Below are positions 18,482-26,686 of a DNA stretch of 64,000 nucleotides, one piece after another. The position numbers and the translations under genes are program-made. The stretch covers positions 124,001 through 188,000 of the forward strand of contig CAWCDW010000003.1 of assembly GCA_963794475.1 (NCBI GenBank). The letters are read 5' to 3'. Origin of the DNA: GAS188 sp963794475 (GTDB lineage Bacteria > Pseudomonadota > Alphaproteobacteria > Rhizobiales > Beijerinckiaceae). The notes under the pieces are model-generated. The model did not search any database and was not told the DNA's origin. It worked only from the letters and a program-made list of their open reading frames with translations. Positions within the stretch are counted from its first letter, which is position 1; each line of letters begins with the position of its first letter.

Positions 18482-19624
18482 TCAGCGCCGTTCGATCGGC
18501 ACATAGGCGCGCGGTTGCGGCCCGTCGTAAAGCGTCAACGGCCGGATCAGGATGTTGCTCGCATATTGCTCGAGGCATTGCGCGGTCCATCCCGGCACGC
18601 GCCCGATGGCGAAGATCGGCACGAACAGATCCTGTGGGACGCCGTGCAGAAAGTAGATGGCGCCGGAATAGAAATCGACGTTCACGTTCACGCCGTGGCG
18701 CGCGTAAGGCGCCATCGCCTCGACGACGGCTTGCAGGATGGCGAACCATTTCGGCTGGCCCATCTCGCGCGAGAGCCGCTCGACGCCCGCCCGCATGTGG
18801 CGCGCGCGTGGATCCTCGGTGCGGTAGACGCGATGGCCGAAGCCCGTGACGGCCTCCTTTTTGCGCCGTTTCTCCGTCACATAGGCGGCGGCCTTTTCCG
18901 GTTCGCCGATCTCTATCGCCATCTTCATCACGTCCTCGGCCGCCCCGCCATGGGCCGGGCCTGAGAGCGCCGCGACCGCGGCCGTGACCGCGGCATGGAG
19001 GTCGGCATCCGTGCCGATCACCACTCGCGCCGTGAAGGAGGAGGCGTTCGATCCATGCTCGGCATGCAAGACGAAATCCGTGTCCATCAGCCGCGCGCTC
19101 TCGAGGCTCGGCCTTTCACCCTTGAGCATCCACAGGAAATTCGCCGCGTGGCCGAGGCCGGCGTCGGGAGAGATCGGCGCTTGGCCTTTGCGGATATGGT
19201 GATGGGCGCAGACGATCATCGGCGCCTGCGCGGTCAGGCGAACGCCCTTGCGGAGATTCGCCTCGCGCGATTTGTCGGCGCTCTCCGGGTCGAAGGCCGA
19301 CAGTGCCGATACGCAAGTGCGCAAGACATCCATCGGATGGGCCGCCTTGATCCGCTCGATGATCTCGAGCACGGCTTGCGGCAGAGCGCGCGCCTTTTTC
19401 AATTCGCCCTCGAAGCGCTCGAGCGCCGCGCGGTCCGGCAACTCGCCATGCAGGAGGAGGAAGGCCGTCTCCTCGAAGCTCGAATGCACGGCAAGATCAT
19501 GGATCGAATAGCCGCGATAACGGAGCTCCCCCGCCTTGCCGTCGATGGAGCTCGTTCCCGAGCGCTCGAAATACACATCCTTCAAGCCGCGATAAATCTT
19601 GATCGGCTGGTCCTGTTCGGTCAT
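18482..19624 (-). CDS. Citrate synthase / 2-methylcitrate synthase family
   Basis: A 380-residue short-form citrate synthase. Catalytic residues are in place: the His in SGPAHGGAAE, the His in FGHRVYRTEDPR and the Asp in NVNVDFYSGAIY. The signature VLHAEHGSNASSF is also present. Length and sequence fit the type I short enzymes that include citrate and 2-methylcitrate synthases, so the acyl-CoA substrate is not certain. It is divergently placed 134 bases from pta. It could draw off the acetyl-CoA made by the neighbouring Xsc-Pta route, or be the housekeeping enzyme. Confidence 0.85.
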   Translation of the reverse strand: MTEQDQPIKIYRGLKDVYFERSGTSSIDGKAGELRYRGYSIHDLAVHSSFEETAFLLLHGELPDRAALERFEGELKKARALPQAVLEIIERIKAAHPMDVLRTCVSALSAFDPESADKSREANLRKGVRLTAQAPMIVCAHHHIRKGQAPISPDAGLGHAANFLWMLKGERPSLESARLMDTDFVLHAEHGSNASSFTARVVIGTDADLHAAVTAAVAALSGPAHGGAAEDVMKMAIEIGEPEKAAAYVTEKRRKKEAVTGFGHRVYRTEDPRARHMRAGVERLSREMGQPKWFAILQAVVEAMAPYARHGVNVNVDFYSGAIYFLHGVPQDLFVPIFAIGRVPGWTAQCLEQYASNILIRPLTLYDGPQPRAYVPIERR

Positions 19625-19758
19625 GGCGTCTGGCGCTTTCTCACGATGGGCTTCAAGGGCTAAGGACGAGCTCTCGGCGCTGGAACGAGGTCTTTGCGTA
19701 TCACGACGATCCGCCGGCCTTTTCCGGCGCCATCTTCGATAGGGCTTGATGGAAAAGC

Positions 19759-20754
19759 ATGGATAGGCTCGAGGAGTTCAAGGCCGCGGCGCGCAAGGCC
19801 GGGCATCGCATCGTGCTTCCCGAGGGTGAGGACGCCCGCATCATCGCGGCGGCGGAAATCATCTTGCGCGACGGCATCGGATTTCCCGTGCTTCTCGGCG
19901 ATCCCGCAATCATCGTCCGGCAAGCCGAGGCCGCTCATGTGTCGCTTGCCGGAATCGAGATCGTCGATCCCGGCGCGAGCGCGAAGCTTTCCGCCTTTGC
20001 GGGAAGGCTCGCGCGTGAAAGGGAGAGGTTGAGCGAAGGCATGGCGCTGCGCCTGTTGCGAAAGCCGCTCTATTTCGGCGGCATGATGGTCGGGTGCGAC
20101 GAGGCTGCCGCCATGGTGGCCGGCGTCGCGAACCCGACGCGGCGCGTCATCGAAGCCGGGCTGATGACCGTCGGCCTCGCCGAAGGGATCACCACCCCGT
20201 CGAGCTTCATGCTGATGCTGGTGCCGACGCCCGAGGGCGCGCTCAAGGGCACGCGCGCCTATGTCTATGCCGATTGCGCCGTTACCATCGATCCTTCGCC
20301 TGAAGAGCTCGCCGACATCGCAATCGCCGCGGCGCGCAATGCCGAAGCGCTGCTTCATGAAACGCCGCGCGTCGCGCTCCTGTCCTTTTCCACGAAAGGA
20401 AGCGCGCAGCACCCCCATGTCGAGAAGGTGACCCGCGCGCTCGCCCTCATCCGCTCGCGGGCGCCCGGGCTTGCCGTCGATGGCGAGCTCCAGGCCGATG
20501 CCGCCCTCTCGCCCGCGATCGCCGCGAGGAAGGTGAAGCAGGAAAGCAAGGTCGCCGGGCGGGCGAATGTGCTCGTCTTTCCCGATCTCGACGCCGGCAA
20601 TATCGGCTACAAGCTTTCGCAGCATCTCGGCGGAGCACAGGCGCTCGGGCCTTTCCTGCAAGGCTTCGCCAAGCCGGTGAGCGATTTGTCGCGCGGCGCG
20701 AACGTCGAGGACATCGTCTCGACGGTCGCGGTGGTGCTCGCCACGGCGAAATGA
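19759..20754 (+). CDS. pta: Phosphate acetyltransferase (Pta)
   Basis: A 331-residue PTA_PTB-family enzyme that converts acetyl phosphate and CoA to acetyl-CoA and phosphate. Seen: RIVLPEGEDARIIAAAEIIL at the N-terminus, ANPTRRVIEAGLMTVG, YADCAVTIDPSPEELADIA, ALLSFSTKGSAQHPHVEKV, VDGELQADAALSP and NVLVFPDLDAGNIGYKL, all family signatures. Length fits the single-domain form found next to xsc in sulfonate degraders. It lies convergent with the tauE-like gene (8-base gap). Its job is to channel the acetyl phosphate made by Xsc into central metabolism. Confidence 0.92.
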   Translation: MDRLEEFKAAARKAGHRIVLPEGEDARIIAAAEIILRDGIGFPVLLGDPAIIVRQAEAAHVSLAGIEIVDPGASAKLSAFAGRLARERERLSEGMALRLLRKPLYFGGMMVGCDEAAAMVAGVANPTRRVIEAGLMTVGLAEGITTPSSFMLMLVPTPEGALKGTRAYVYADCAVTIDPSPEELADIAIAAARNAEALLHETPRVALLSFSTKGSAQHPHVEKVTRALALIRSRAPGLAVDGELQADAALSPAIAARKVKQESKVAGRANVLVFPDLDAGNIGYKLSQHLGGAQALGPFLQGFAKPVSDLSRGANVEDIVSTVAVVLATAK

Positions 20755-20762
20755 GATCGGCA

Positions 20763-21554
20763 TCACAGGAGTGCCTTGGCGAGCCCGATCAAGGCGAGCG
20801 CCACCAGAAGCCATAGGGTGTGGCGGCGGAACTCGTCGGGAGTAGCAAAGAGAAAATGCCGGGCGCCGAGCACGAGCCCGAGCACGAGGCAAGGCACGCA
20901 CAAAAGAGCCGCGACGATCGCCTGCGACCCCAGCACGCCCTCGCGCGCGAGCAAGGAGCCGGCGATGATGTCGAGCGCGAAGAAATAGGCGATGAAGGAG
21001 GCGCGCATGGTCGCAGGCGCGATCGAGCTCGCGGCAAGAAAGAGCGCGACGGGCAGGCCGCCCATGGCGGTGGCGCCATTCACGAGGCCGGAGACGCCGC
21101 CCACCGCGACTTCCCCCGCCGTGCCGACGGGCTTTGCGAGCCGGAAGCCGACAAGCAAGGCGCAGCAGCATAGAAGTAGGAGCATCGCGATCAAGAGGCG
21201 CACGGTCGAGGCCGGCGCGAGGGTGAGAACCGCGACGCCGAATGGGCTGCCGACCACGGCGCCCGCGAGCAAGAGCCCGATGCGGCGCCAATCGACGTGC
21301 CGCCACACGCTCGCCGCCTGCATGACGCTCGCGCTGACCTCGAGCATGACGGCGACCGCGACCGGCAATGAAGGCGGGGCCACGAGCGACCAGCTGGCGA
21401 CCAGGATGGCCGAGAAGCCAAAGCCCGAATAGCCGCGCGCGAAGGAGGCCACAAGCAGCCCGAGGATCATGACGATGAGGGCGGGCGTCGTTGCCCAATC
21501 CGCCGCGAACAGAGCGCAAAGCTCGGCGGGAAGGAAGGATGACGGACACGTCAC
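20763..21554 (-). CDS. TauE/SafE-family sulfite exporter
   Basis: A 263-residue membrane protein with about eight hydrophobic segments, of the TauE/SafE family (Pfam TauE). Seen: LIVMILGLLVASFARGYSGF at the N-terminus, a second repeat GVSGLVNGATAMGGLPVALF, and a C-terminal hydrophobic region. These proteins export sulfite or sulfoacetate-derived anions. Placement 39 bases downstream of xsc, which releases toxic sulfite, makes sulfite export the best reading. It is co-directional with xsc and probably in one operon. Confidence 0.85.
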   Translation of the reverse strand: MTCPSSFLPAELCALFAADWATTPALIVMILGLLVASFARGYSGFGFSAILVASWSLVAPPSLPVAVAVMLEVSASVMQAASVWRHVDWRRIGLLLAGAVVGSPFGVAVLTLAPASTVRLLIAMLLLLCCCALLVGFRLAKPVGTAGEVAVGGVSGLVNGATAMGGLPVALFLAASSIAPATMRASFIAYFFALDIIAGSLLAREGVLGSQAIVAALLCVPCLVLGLVLGARHFLFATPDEFRRHTLWLLVALALIGLAKALL

Positions 21555-21593
21555 CGCGTGGCCCGCCCCGGATGCGGCCCGGCTCGACGGCGC

Positions 21594-23312
21594 TCAGGCC
21601 ACGCTGAGCGCCGCATATTTGCCGAGTAGGCGCTTCGGCTTCTTGAGCGCGTCGCGGCGGAAGGGATCGCCGAGCTCCTGCGTCACCATCACCTCGACGA
21701 TGGTGCAATGGTCGTTCTTGACCGCCTGGCGCAAGGCATCGCCGAGCTTGTCGGGGTGATCGACCTTGATCCCCTTCGCGCCCATCGCCTCGGCGATGCC
21801 GGCAAAGCTCGGATTCTCGAGATTGGTGCCGACGAAACGGTCGGCGTAATAGTCGATCTGGTTCTTCTTCTCGGCCCCCCATTGGCCGTTGTTGAAGACG
21901 ACCGCGACCGCCGGGATCTTCTCGCGCACGCAGGTGAGCGTCTCCTGCAAGCTCATGCCCCAGGCGCCGTCACCCACATAGGCGACGGCGGGACGATCCG
22001 GCGCCGCGACCTTGGCGCCGATCGCGGTAGGAAAAGCATAGCCGCAATTGCCGAAGCTCATCGCGGCAAAGAAGCTGTTCGGCCGCTCGAAGCGCAAATA
22101 GCTGTTCGACACGGAGCAGATATTGCCGATGTCGGTGGTCACCATGGCGTTTTCCGGCATCGCCTTCTCGAGCTCGCGCAAGGCGCGGCGCGGGCTGATG
22201 GGAGAGCCTGCCCCCTGGCCCCATTGGTTGAGCTCCGTCTCCCATTCCTTCTTCTGCTTCTCGATCTCCGAGAGGCGCTCGGCGCGATTCTGGCGCGCCG
22301 CCACCTGGACATTGCCGGTCTGCAAGCGATGCAGGATCTCGCTCGTTGCCGCCTGCGCGTCGCCGCAGACGCCGACCGACGCCTGCTTGACGAGCCCGAT
22401 GCGGCGCGGATCGGCCTCGACCTGGATGAGCTTCGCGTTCTTCGGCCAATAATCGAGCCCGTGCTGGGGCAAGGTGCCGAACGGGCCAAGCCGGGTGCCG
22501 AGCGCGATCACGACATCGGCCTTGGCGAGGAGCTTCATCGCGGCTTTCGACCCCTGGTAGCCGATCGGGCCGCACCAGAGCTGATGGCTCCTGGGGAAGG
22601 AATCATTGTGCAGGTAGGTGTTGATCACGGGCGCCGTAAGATACTCGGCAAGCTTCACCACCTCGCCGACCCCGTCGGACATCACCACCCCGCCGCCCGA
22701 GAGAATCACCGGGAACTTCGCCTGCGCGATGAGCTTCACGGCGGCTTCGAGGCTTTCCGGGCCTCCGGCGCCGCGCTCGACCCGGATCGGCTTCGGGATG
22801 GTGGTGTCGAATTCGCCGTAGAACAGGTCGCGCGGAATGTTGAACTGGGTCGGGCCGCGTTCGAGAAGCGCGTAATCGAAGCAGCGCGACAAGAGCTCGG
22901 GGATGCGCGCCTGATTGGCGCAATGGATCTGGTATTTGGTGATCTTCTCGAAGAAGGGGAGCTGCTCGGTTTCCTGGAAACCGCCGAGCCCTTGCGTGTT
23001 CGAGCCGGTCTCGGGCGTGATCATCACCACCGGGGAGTGTGCCCAATAAGCGGCCGCGATGGCGGTGACGAAATTGGTGATGCCCGGTCCGTTCTGGGCG
23101 ATACACACGCCGTGACGCCCGCTCGCCCGGCTGAAGCCGTCCGCCATATGCCCGGCGCCCTGCTCATGGGCGACCGAGATGAAGCGGATGCCCGCCGCCT
23201 CGAACAGATCAAGCGCGTCCATATAGGCTGAGCCGACGATGCCGAACACATGCGAGACGCCTTGCGCCGCGAGCGTCTCGACGAAGGCCTCACTGGCGGA
23301 CATTTTGGTCAT
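21594..23312 (-). CDS. xsc: Sulfoacetaldehyde acetyltransferase (Xsc)
   Basis: A ThDP enzyme of about 572 residues that cleaves sulfoacetaldehyde with phosphate to acetyl phosphate and sulfite, the desulfonation step for taurine, isethionate and sulfoacetate. It begins MTKMSASEAFVETLAAQGV and carries FGIVGSAYMDALDLFEAAGI, SVAHEQGAGHMADGFSRASG with the ThDP Glu, and GDGAWGMSLQETL plus FNNGQWGAEKKNQIDYYADR in the PP domain. The last segments are characteristic of Xsc within the family. Start at 23312 is chosen because CGGAGAA precedes it; the frame is open from a GTG at 23342. The regulator gene ends 198 bases upstream. Confidence 0.95.
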   Translation of the reverse strand: MTKMSASEAFVETLAAQGVSHVFGIVGSAYMDALDLFEAAGIRFISVAHEQGAGHMADGFSRASGRHGVCIAQNGPGITNFVTAIAAAYWAHSPVVMITPETGSNTQGLGGFQETEQLPFFEKITKYQIHCANQARIPELLSRCFDYALLERGPTQFNIPRDLFYGEFDTTIPKPIRVERGAGGPESLEAAVKLIAQAKFPVILSGGGVVMSDGVGEVVKLAEYLTAPVINTYLHNDSFPRSHQLWCGPIGYQGSKAAMKLLAKADVVIALGTRLGPFGTLPQHGLDYWPKNAKLIQVEADPRRIGLVKQASVGVCGDAQAATSEILHRLQTGNVQVAARQNRAERLSEIEKQKKEWETELNQWGQGAGSPISPRRALRELEKAMPENAMVTTDIGNICSVSNSYLRFERPNSFFAAMSFGNCGYAFPTAIGAKVAAPDRPAVAYVGDGAWGMSLQETLTCVREKIPAVAVVFNNGQWGAEKKNQIDYYADRFVGTNLENPSFAGIAEAMGAKGIKVDHPDKLGDALRQAVKNDHCTIVEVMVTQELGDPFRRDALKKPKRLLGKYAALSVA

Positions 23313-23509
23313 ACGAGGGATTCTCCGGGTTTCCGTTCTCACGGTGTGAGGCGGCAGCTTTTGCCTTGTACCGCCGCGCGGTTCTCAGCCTCAACGGCGC
23401 CGCCAAGGTTAAATTGTCAAATGGCCGAATGGCGCCGGCACCGTAAAGGCGCCGAGCTTCGAGGCTCTAGTGCCAGTCTCCGCCGATCGCTTGCGCCAGG
23501 CCGCGCCCC

Positions 23510-25132
23510 TCACCCGCCGAGGGCTCGCGCCGCCTGCCCGAGCGCCGCGATGCCCGCCGCGATGCGCTCGCGCGCGACCGAGGCGAAGCCGAGACGCAGG
23601 AAATTGCGCGGCGGCGTCTCGCCCATGAAGAACACATCGCCGGGCTCGATCAAGACGCCCCGTTTCTCCGCCTCTTGCGCCAGCGCGTGACAATCGAGCG
23701 AAGCCGGGCCTTCGAGCCAATAGCTCGAGGCGCCGGCACCACGCAGGCGACGCCAGCCCGGCAGATGGCGCTCGAGCGCCACCTCGACGATCTCGGCGCG
23801 CTCGCCGAGCGCATGGGTGACGCGGCGCAGATGCGATTTGTAATGGCCAAGGCCGAGGAATAAGGCGGCGGCGCGCTGATTATTGGAGGGCGGGTGGCGG
23901 AGCATGAGACGCCTCAGCGCCCGAAGCTCGCGGGCCACCGCTTCCGGCGCGACCACATAGCCGATGCGCAAGCCCGGCGCGAGGATCTTGGAGAAGCTGC
24001 CTACATAGACGACGCGACCGTCGGCATCGAGGCTGCGCAATGAAGGCGCGCCATGGCTCTCGCCCGACAATTCAAGCTCATAGCCGTCCTCGATGATCAC
24101 CACATCGTTCTGCCGGGCCAATTCGAGAAGGCGCTCGCGGCGGCGCAACGGCATGGTCACCGTGGTCGGGCAATGATGCGCCGGGGTGACATAGAGATAT
24201 TCGCATTCGGCGACTTCCTTCGACGGAATAAGCCCGTCGCCGTCGACCGCGAGCGGCACCACGCGATCGCTCATCATGCCGAAAATATTGCGCGCATCGG
24301 CGTAGCCCGGGTTCTCGATGCCGATCGTCGTGTTCTTGCGCAGGAAAAGTTGCGCCAGCATGAAGAGCGCCTGCTGCGCCCCGACGGTCACGATGATCTC
24401 TTCCGGCGGCGCGAAGATGCCGGCGCGCGGCAGGACGTGCACGCGCAATTGATCGATCAGCTCCGGATCATCGCCGTCGATGAGATCGCGCGCCCAGTTC
24501 TGGATCTCGAGCACGCTCAAGGCGCCGCGCGCGCTCTCGCGCCAATCATTCGTCGGGAAAAGCGACGGATCGAATTGCCCATAGAGGAAAGGGAAAGGGT
24601 AGCGCAGCCAATCGAGCTTCTTGACGATGTTGCGCTGCCGCGACGGCGCGATGCCGAAGCGCTCCGGCCAGACGGGGCCTGCCGCCGATGGCGCGCGCAA
24701 CTCGACCCGCCCCGGAGAGGCCGCGTCGCCGAGGTCGAGCTCGGCAACGAAATAGCCGCTGCGCTCACGCAATTCGAGGAAGCCTTCATCGACGAGCTGC
24801 CGATAGGCGAGCACCACCGTGTTGCGGGCGACGCCGAGCGCGAGGGCGAGCTCTCGGCTCGACGGCATGCGCGCATTGGCGGCGAGGCGACGCTCCTCGA
24901 TCGCGGCGACGATCATCTGGCGGATCTGGACCTGAAGCGACCTTTGGTTGAGCGCGAAATTGCGGAAGAGAACGCTCCAATTGAAGCCGCTTTCGCTAGC
25001 CTCCTTCCGCCGGACGGTCGTTTCGGCGGCGAGGCGCCGCTCGGCAAGGCGTTTGCGAGCGGCCTTTCCGCGGGCAATGCCCGGGCCGGCATCCCCGTCC
25101 CGCTCTTGTGGGCTGACAAGCACGTGATCCAA
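23510..25132 (-). CDS. MocR-type (GntR/aminotransferase) regulator, TauR-like
   Basis: A 540-residue transcription factor with a GntR-type winged helix (about residues 65-145, including SSRELALALGVARNTVVLAY and LVDEGFLELRERSGYFV) joined to a class I aminotransferase-like domain. The PLP Lys is likely in YVGSFSKILAPGLRIGYVV. The architecture is MocR, the class of PdxR, GabR and TauR. It stands between xsc and the divergent transporter-dehydrogenase-ligase operon, so it probably controls both in response to a substrate or its PLP adduct. Known sulfoacetate loci use an IclR-type SauR instead. An N-terminal extension of about 45 residues is unusual; a later start (for example near MIVAAIEERR is too late) cannot be ruled out. 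Confidence 0.85.
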   Translation of the reverse strand: MDHVLVSPQERDGDAGPGIARGKAARKRLAERRLAAETTVRRKEASESGFNWSVLFRNFALNQRSLQVQIRQMIVAAIEERRLAANARMPSSRELALALGVARNTVVLAYRQLVDEGFLELRERSGYFVAELDLGDAASPGRVELRAPSAAGPVWPERFGIAPSRQRNIVKKLDWLRYPFPFLYGQFDPSLFPTNDWRESARGALSVLEIQNWARDLIDGDDPELIDQLRVHVLPRAGIFAPPEEIIVTVGAQQALFMLAQLFLRKNTTIGIENPGYADARNIFGMMSDRVVPLAVDGDGLIPSKEVAECEYLYVTPAHHCPTTVTMPLRRRERLLELARQNDVVIIEDGYELELSGESHGAPSLRSLDADGRVVYVGSFSKILAPGLRIGYVVAPEAVARELRALRRLMLRHPPSNNQRAAALFLGLGHYKSHLRRVTHALGERAEIVEVALERHLPGWRRLRGAGASSYWLEGPASLDCHALAQEAEKRGVLIEPGDVFFMGETPPRNFLRLGFASVARERIAAGIAALGQAARALGG

Positions 25133-25154
25133 GCGAAAGCGATCCTCTGGTTCT

Positions 25155-25191
25155 ATGGTCGGTCCAAACTTCTTTCATAATGGGTCCAGTT
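25155..25191. promoter_or_regulatory. Candidate MocR/TauR-type operator: direct repeats 22 bp apart
   Basis: GGTCCA occurs at 25161-25166 and again at 25183-25188, exactly 22 bases apart. The repeat extends upstream as AT--T-GGTCCA. On the minus strand this reads CTGGACC and TTGGACC, close to the CTGGACYTAA direct repeats described for TauR of Rhodobacter. Two helical turns fits a MocR dimer. It lies 22-59 bases upstream of the regulator start and about 160 bases from the MFS gene. Assignment is by pattern only. Confidence 0.5.
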
Positions 25192-25353
25192 GCACCCTTC
25201 ACGCAAGGTCGGAATGCGGCGACAGTCCCCTGCCCACCGGCAAGGGCGGCACAAGACCATGCGTGAGCACCTTTGTTGAAGTGGAAGCGCAAGCGAGCGC
25301 TCGGCGAAGGTGCTTTGAACAAGAAGCGATAAAAGGGGGGGAGGGAGATCGAG

Positions 25354-26667
25354 ATGAAGGCTGGCGAGGCTCGCGCCGATGGGCGAATGCGAATCGCGGC
25401 CGTGCCGCGATGGATGCGGGCACGCTACGCGGTTCTTCTCTCGCTCTCGCTCATGTATTTCATTGCCTATATCGACCGCACCAACATCTCGGTCGCGGGG
25501 CCTTTCATCTCGAAGGAGCTCGGCCTCGACAAGGAGCAGCTCGGCTTCATCTTCTCCGCCTTCGCTATTCCCTATACCGGCATGCAGATCGTGGGCGGCT
25601 GGCTCGCCGACCGCTTCGGACCCCGTCTCATCTTGTTCCTTCTCTGCGTCATCTGGTCGGTCAGCACCGTCCTCACCGGCATGGTGGGCGGAGCGGTGTC
25701 GCTCTTGCTCGTGAGGCTTCTTGTGGGGATTGGCGAGGGCGGGGCCTTTCCGGCCGCGACCCGGGCGATGACCTTCTGGTTTCCGCCGCAAGAGCGCGGT
25801 CTCGCGCAAGGGGTGACGCATAGCTTCGCGCGCCTCGGCGGCGCGGTCGCGCCGCCGGCGGTCGTCGGGATCACGGTGCAATTCGGATGGCGCGCCGCCT
25901 TCTTCGTGCTCGGCGCCTTGAGCGCCGCCTGGGCTATGTGGTGGCTCATCTCCTTTCGCGATACGCCGCGCGAGAAGCCTTCCGTGTCGCCCGAGGAGCT
26001 CGATGAGATCGGCATTCCGGCGACGAAAACGGCGCTCGAGAAGACACCCTGGCGAGCCATGATCTCGTGCATGTGGCTCGTGACCTTCGTCGATTTTTGC
26101 TACGGATGGTCGCTCTGGGTTTTCCTCACCTGGCTGCCGACCTATCTCCACGAGGCGCGCGGCTTCGATGTCACCAAGATGGCGCTCTTCACCTCCTTGC
26201 CGCTCGCGGCCGGCGTCGTGGGCGACAGCCTGGGCGGCATCATCTCCGACCGCATCCTGAAAGCGACCGGCAATCTGCGCCTCGCGCGCTGTTCCTTGCT
26301 TGTCTTCGGCCTTACGGGCGCGCTCACCTTTCTCGTGCCGGCGGTGCGCACCGACGACGCGCTCCTTGCCGTCTACGGCCTCACCGCCTCCTTTTTCTGC
26401 CTCGAGCTGACGAATGCCGTGCTCTGGTCGCTTCCGATCGACATCGCCGGACGCTATGCTGGCACCGCCGGCGGGATGATGAACACCGGGTTTGGCCTCG
26501 CAGGCGCGATCTCGCCCGCGGTTTTCGGCATCCTGATCCATCGGACGGGAAGCTATGTGGGGCCCTTCGCGATCACGGCCGGCCTGCTCGCGGTCGGCAT
26601 CATCGGAGCCCTTTTCATCAACCCGAATCGGAAGGTCGATGATCGAGGCTTCCCCGCGGTCACATGA
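25354..26667 (+). CDS. sauU: MFS transporter, anion:cation symporter family; probable sulfoacetate uptake (SauU-like)
   Basis: A 437-residue major facilitator with 12 predicted membrane segments. Typical ACS-family features: YFIAYIDRTNISVAGPFI in segment 1, GGWLADRFGPRLIL between segments 2 and 3, VRLLVGIGEGGAFPAATRAM in segment 4, and a second-half AGVVGDSLGGIISDRIL. Members carry organic anions such as glucarate, phthalate and, for SauU, sulfoacetate. It is the first gene of an operon with the acylating dehydrogenase and ligase. The name rests on context; other two-carbon sulfonates are possible. Confidence 0.8.
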   Translation: MKAGEARADGRMRIAAVPRWMRARYAVLLSLSLMYFIAYIDRTNISVAGPFISKELGLDKEQLGFIFSAFAIPYTGMQIVGGWLADRFGPRLILFLLCVIWSVSTVLTGMVGGAVSLLLVRLLVGIGEGGAFPAATRAMTFWFPPQERGLAQGVTHSFARLGGAVAPPAVVGITVQFGWRAAFFVLGALSAAWAMWWLISFRDTPREKPSVSPEELDEIGIPATKTALEKTPWRAMISCMWLVTFVDFCYGWSLWVFLTWLPTYLHEARGFDVTKMALFTSLPLAAGVVGDSLGGIISDRILKATGNLRLARCSLLVFGLTGALTFLVPAVRTDDALLAVYGLTASFFCLELTNAVLWSLPIDIAGRYAGTAGGMMNTGFGLAGAISPAVFGILIHRTGSYVGPFAITAGLLAVGIIGALFINPNRKVDDRGFPAVT

Positions 26668-26686
26668 TAGGAAGGCGCCCCCAACC

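Noticed and set aside
21708..23231. 507-codon plus-strand ORF
   Set aside because: Antisense shadow of xsc.
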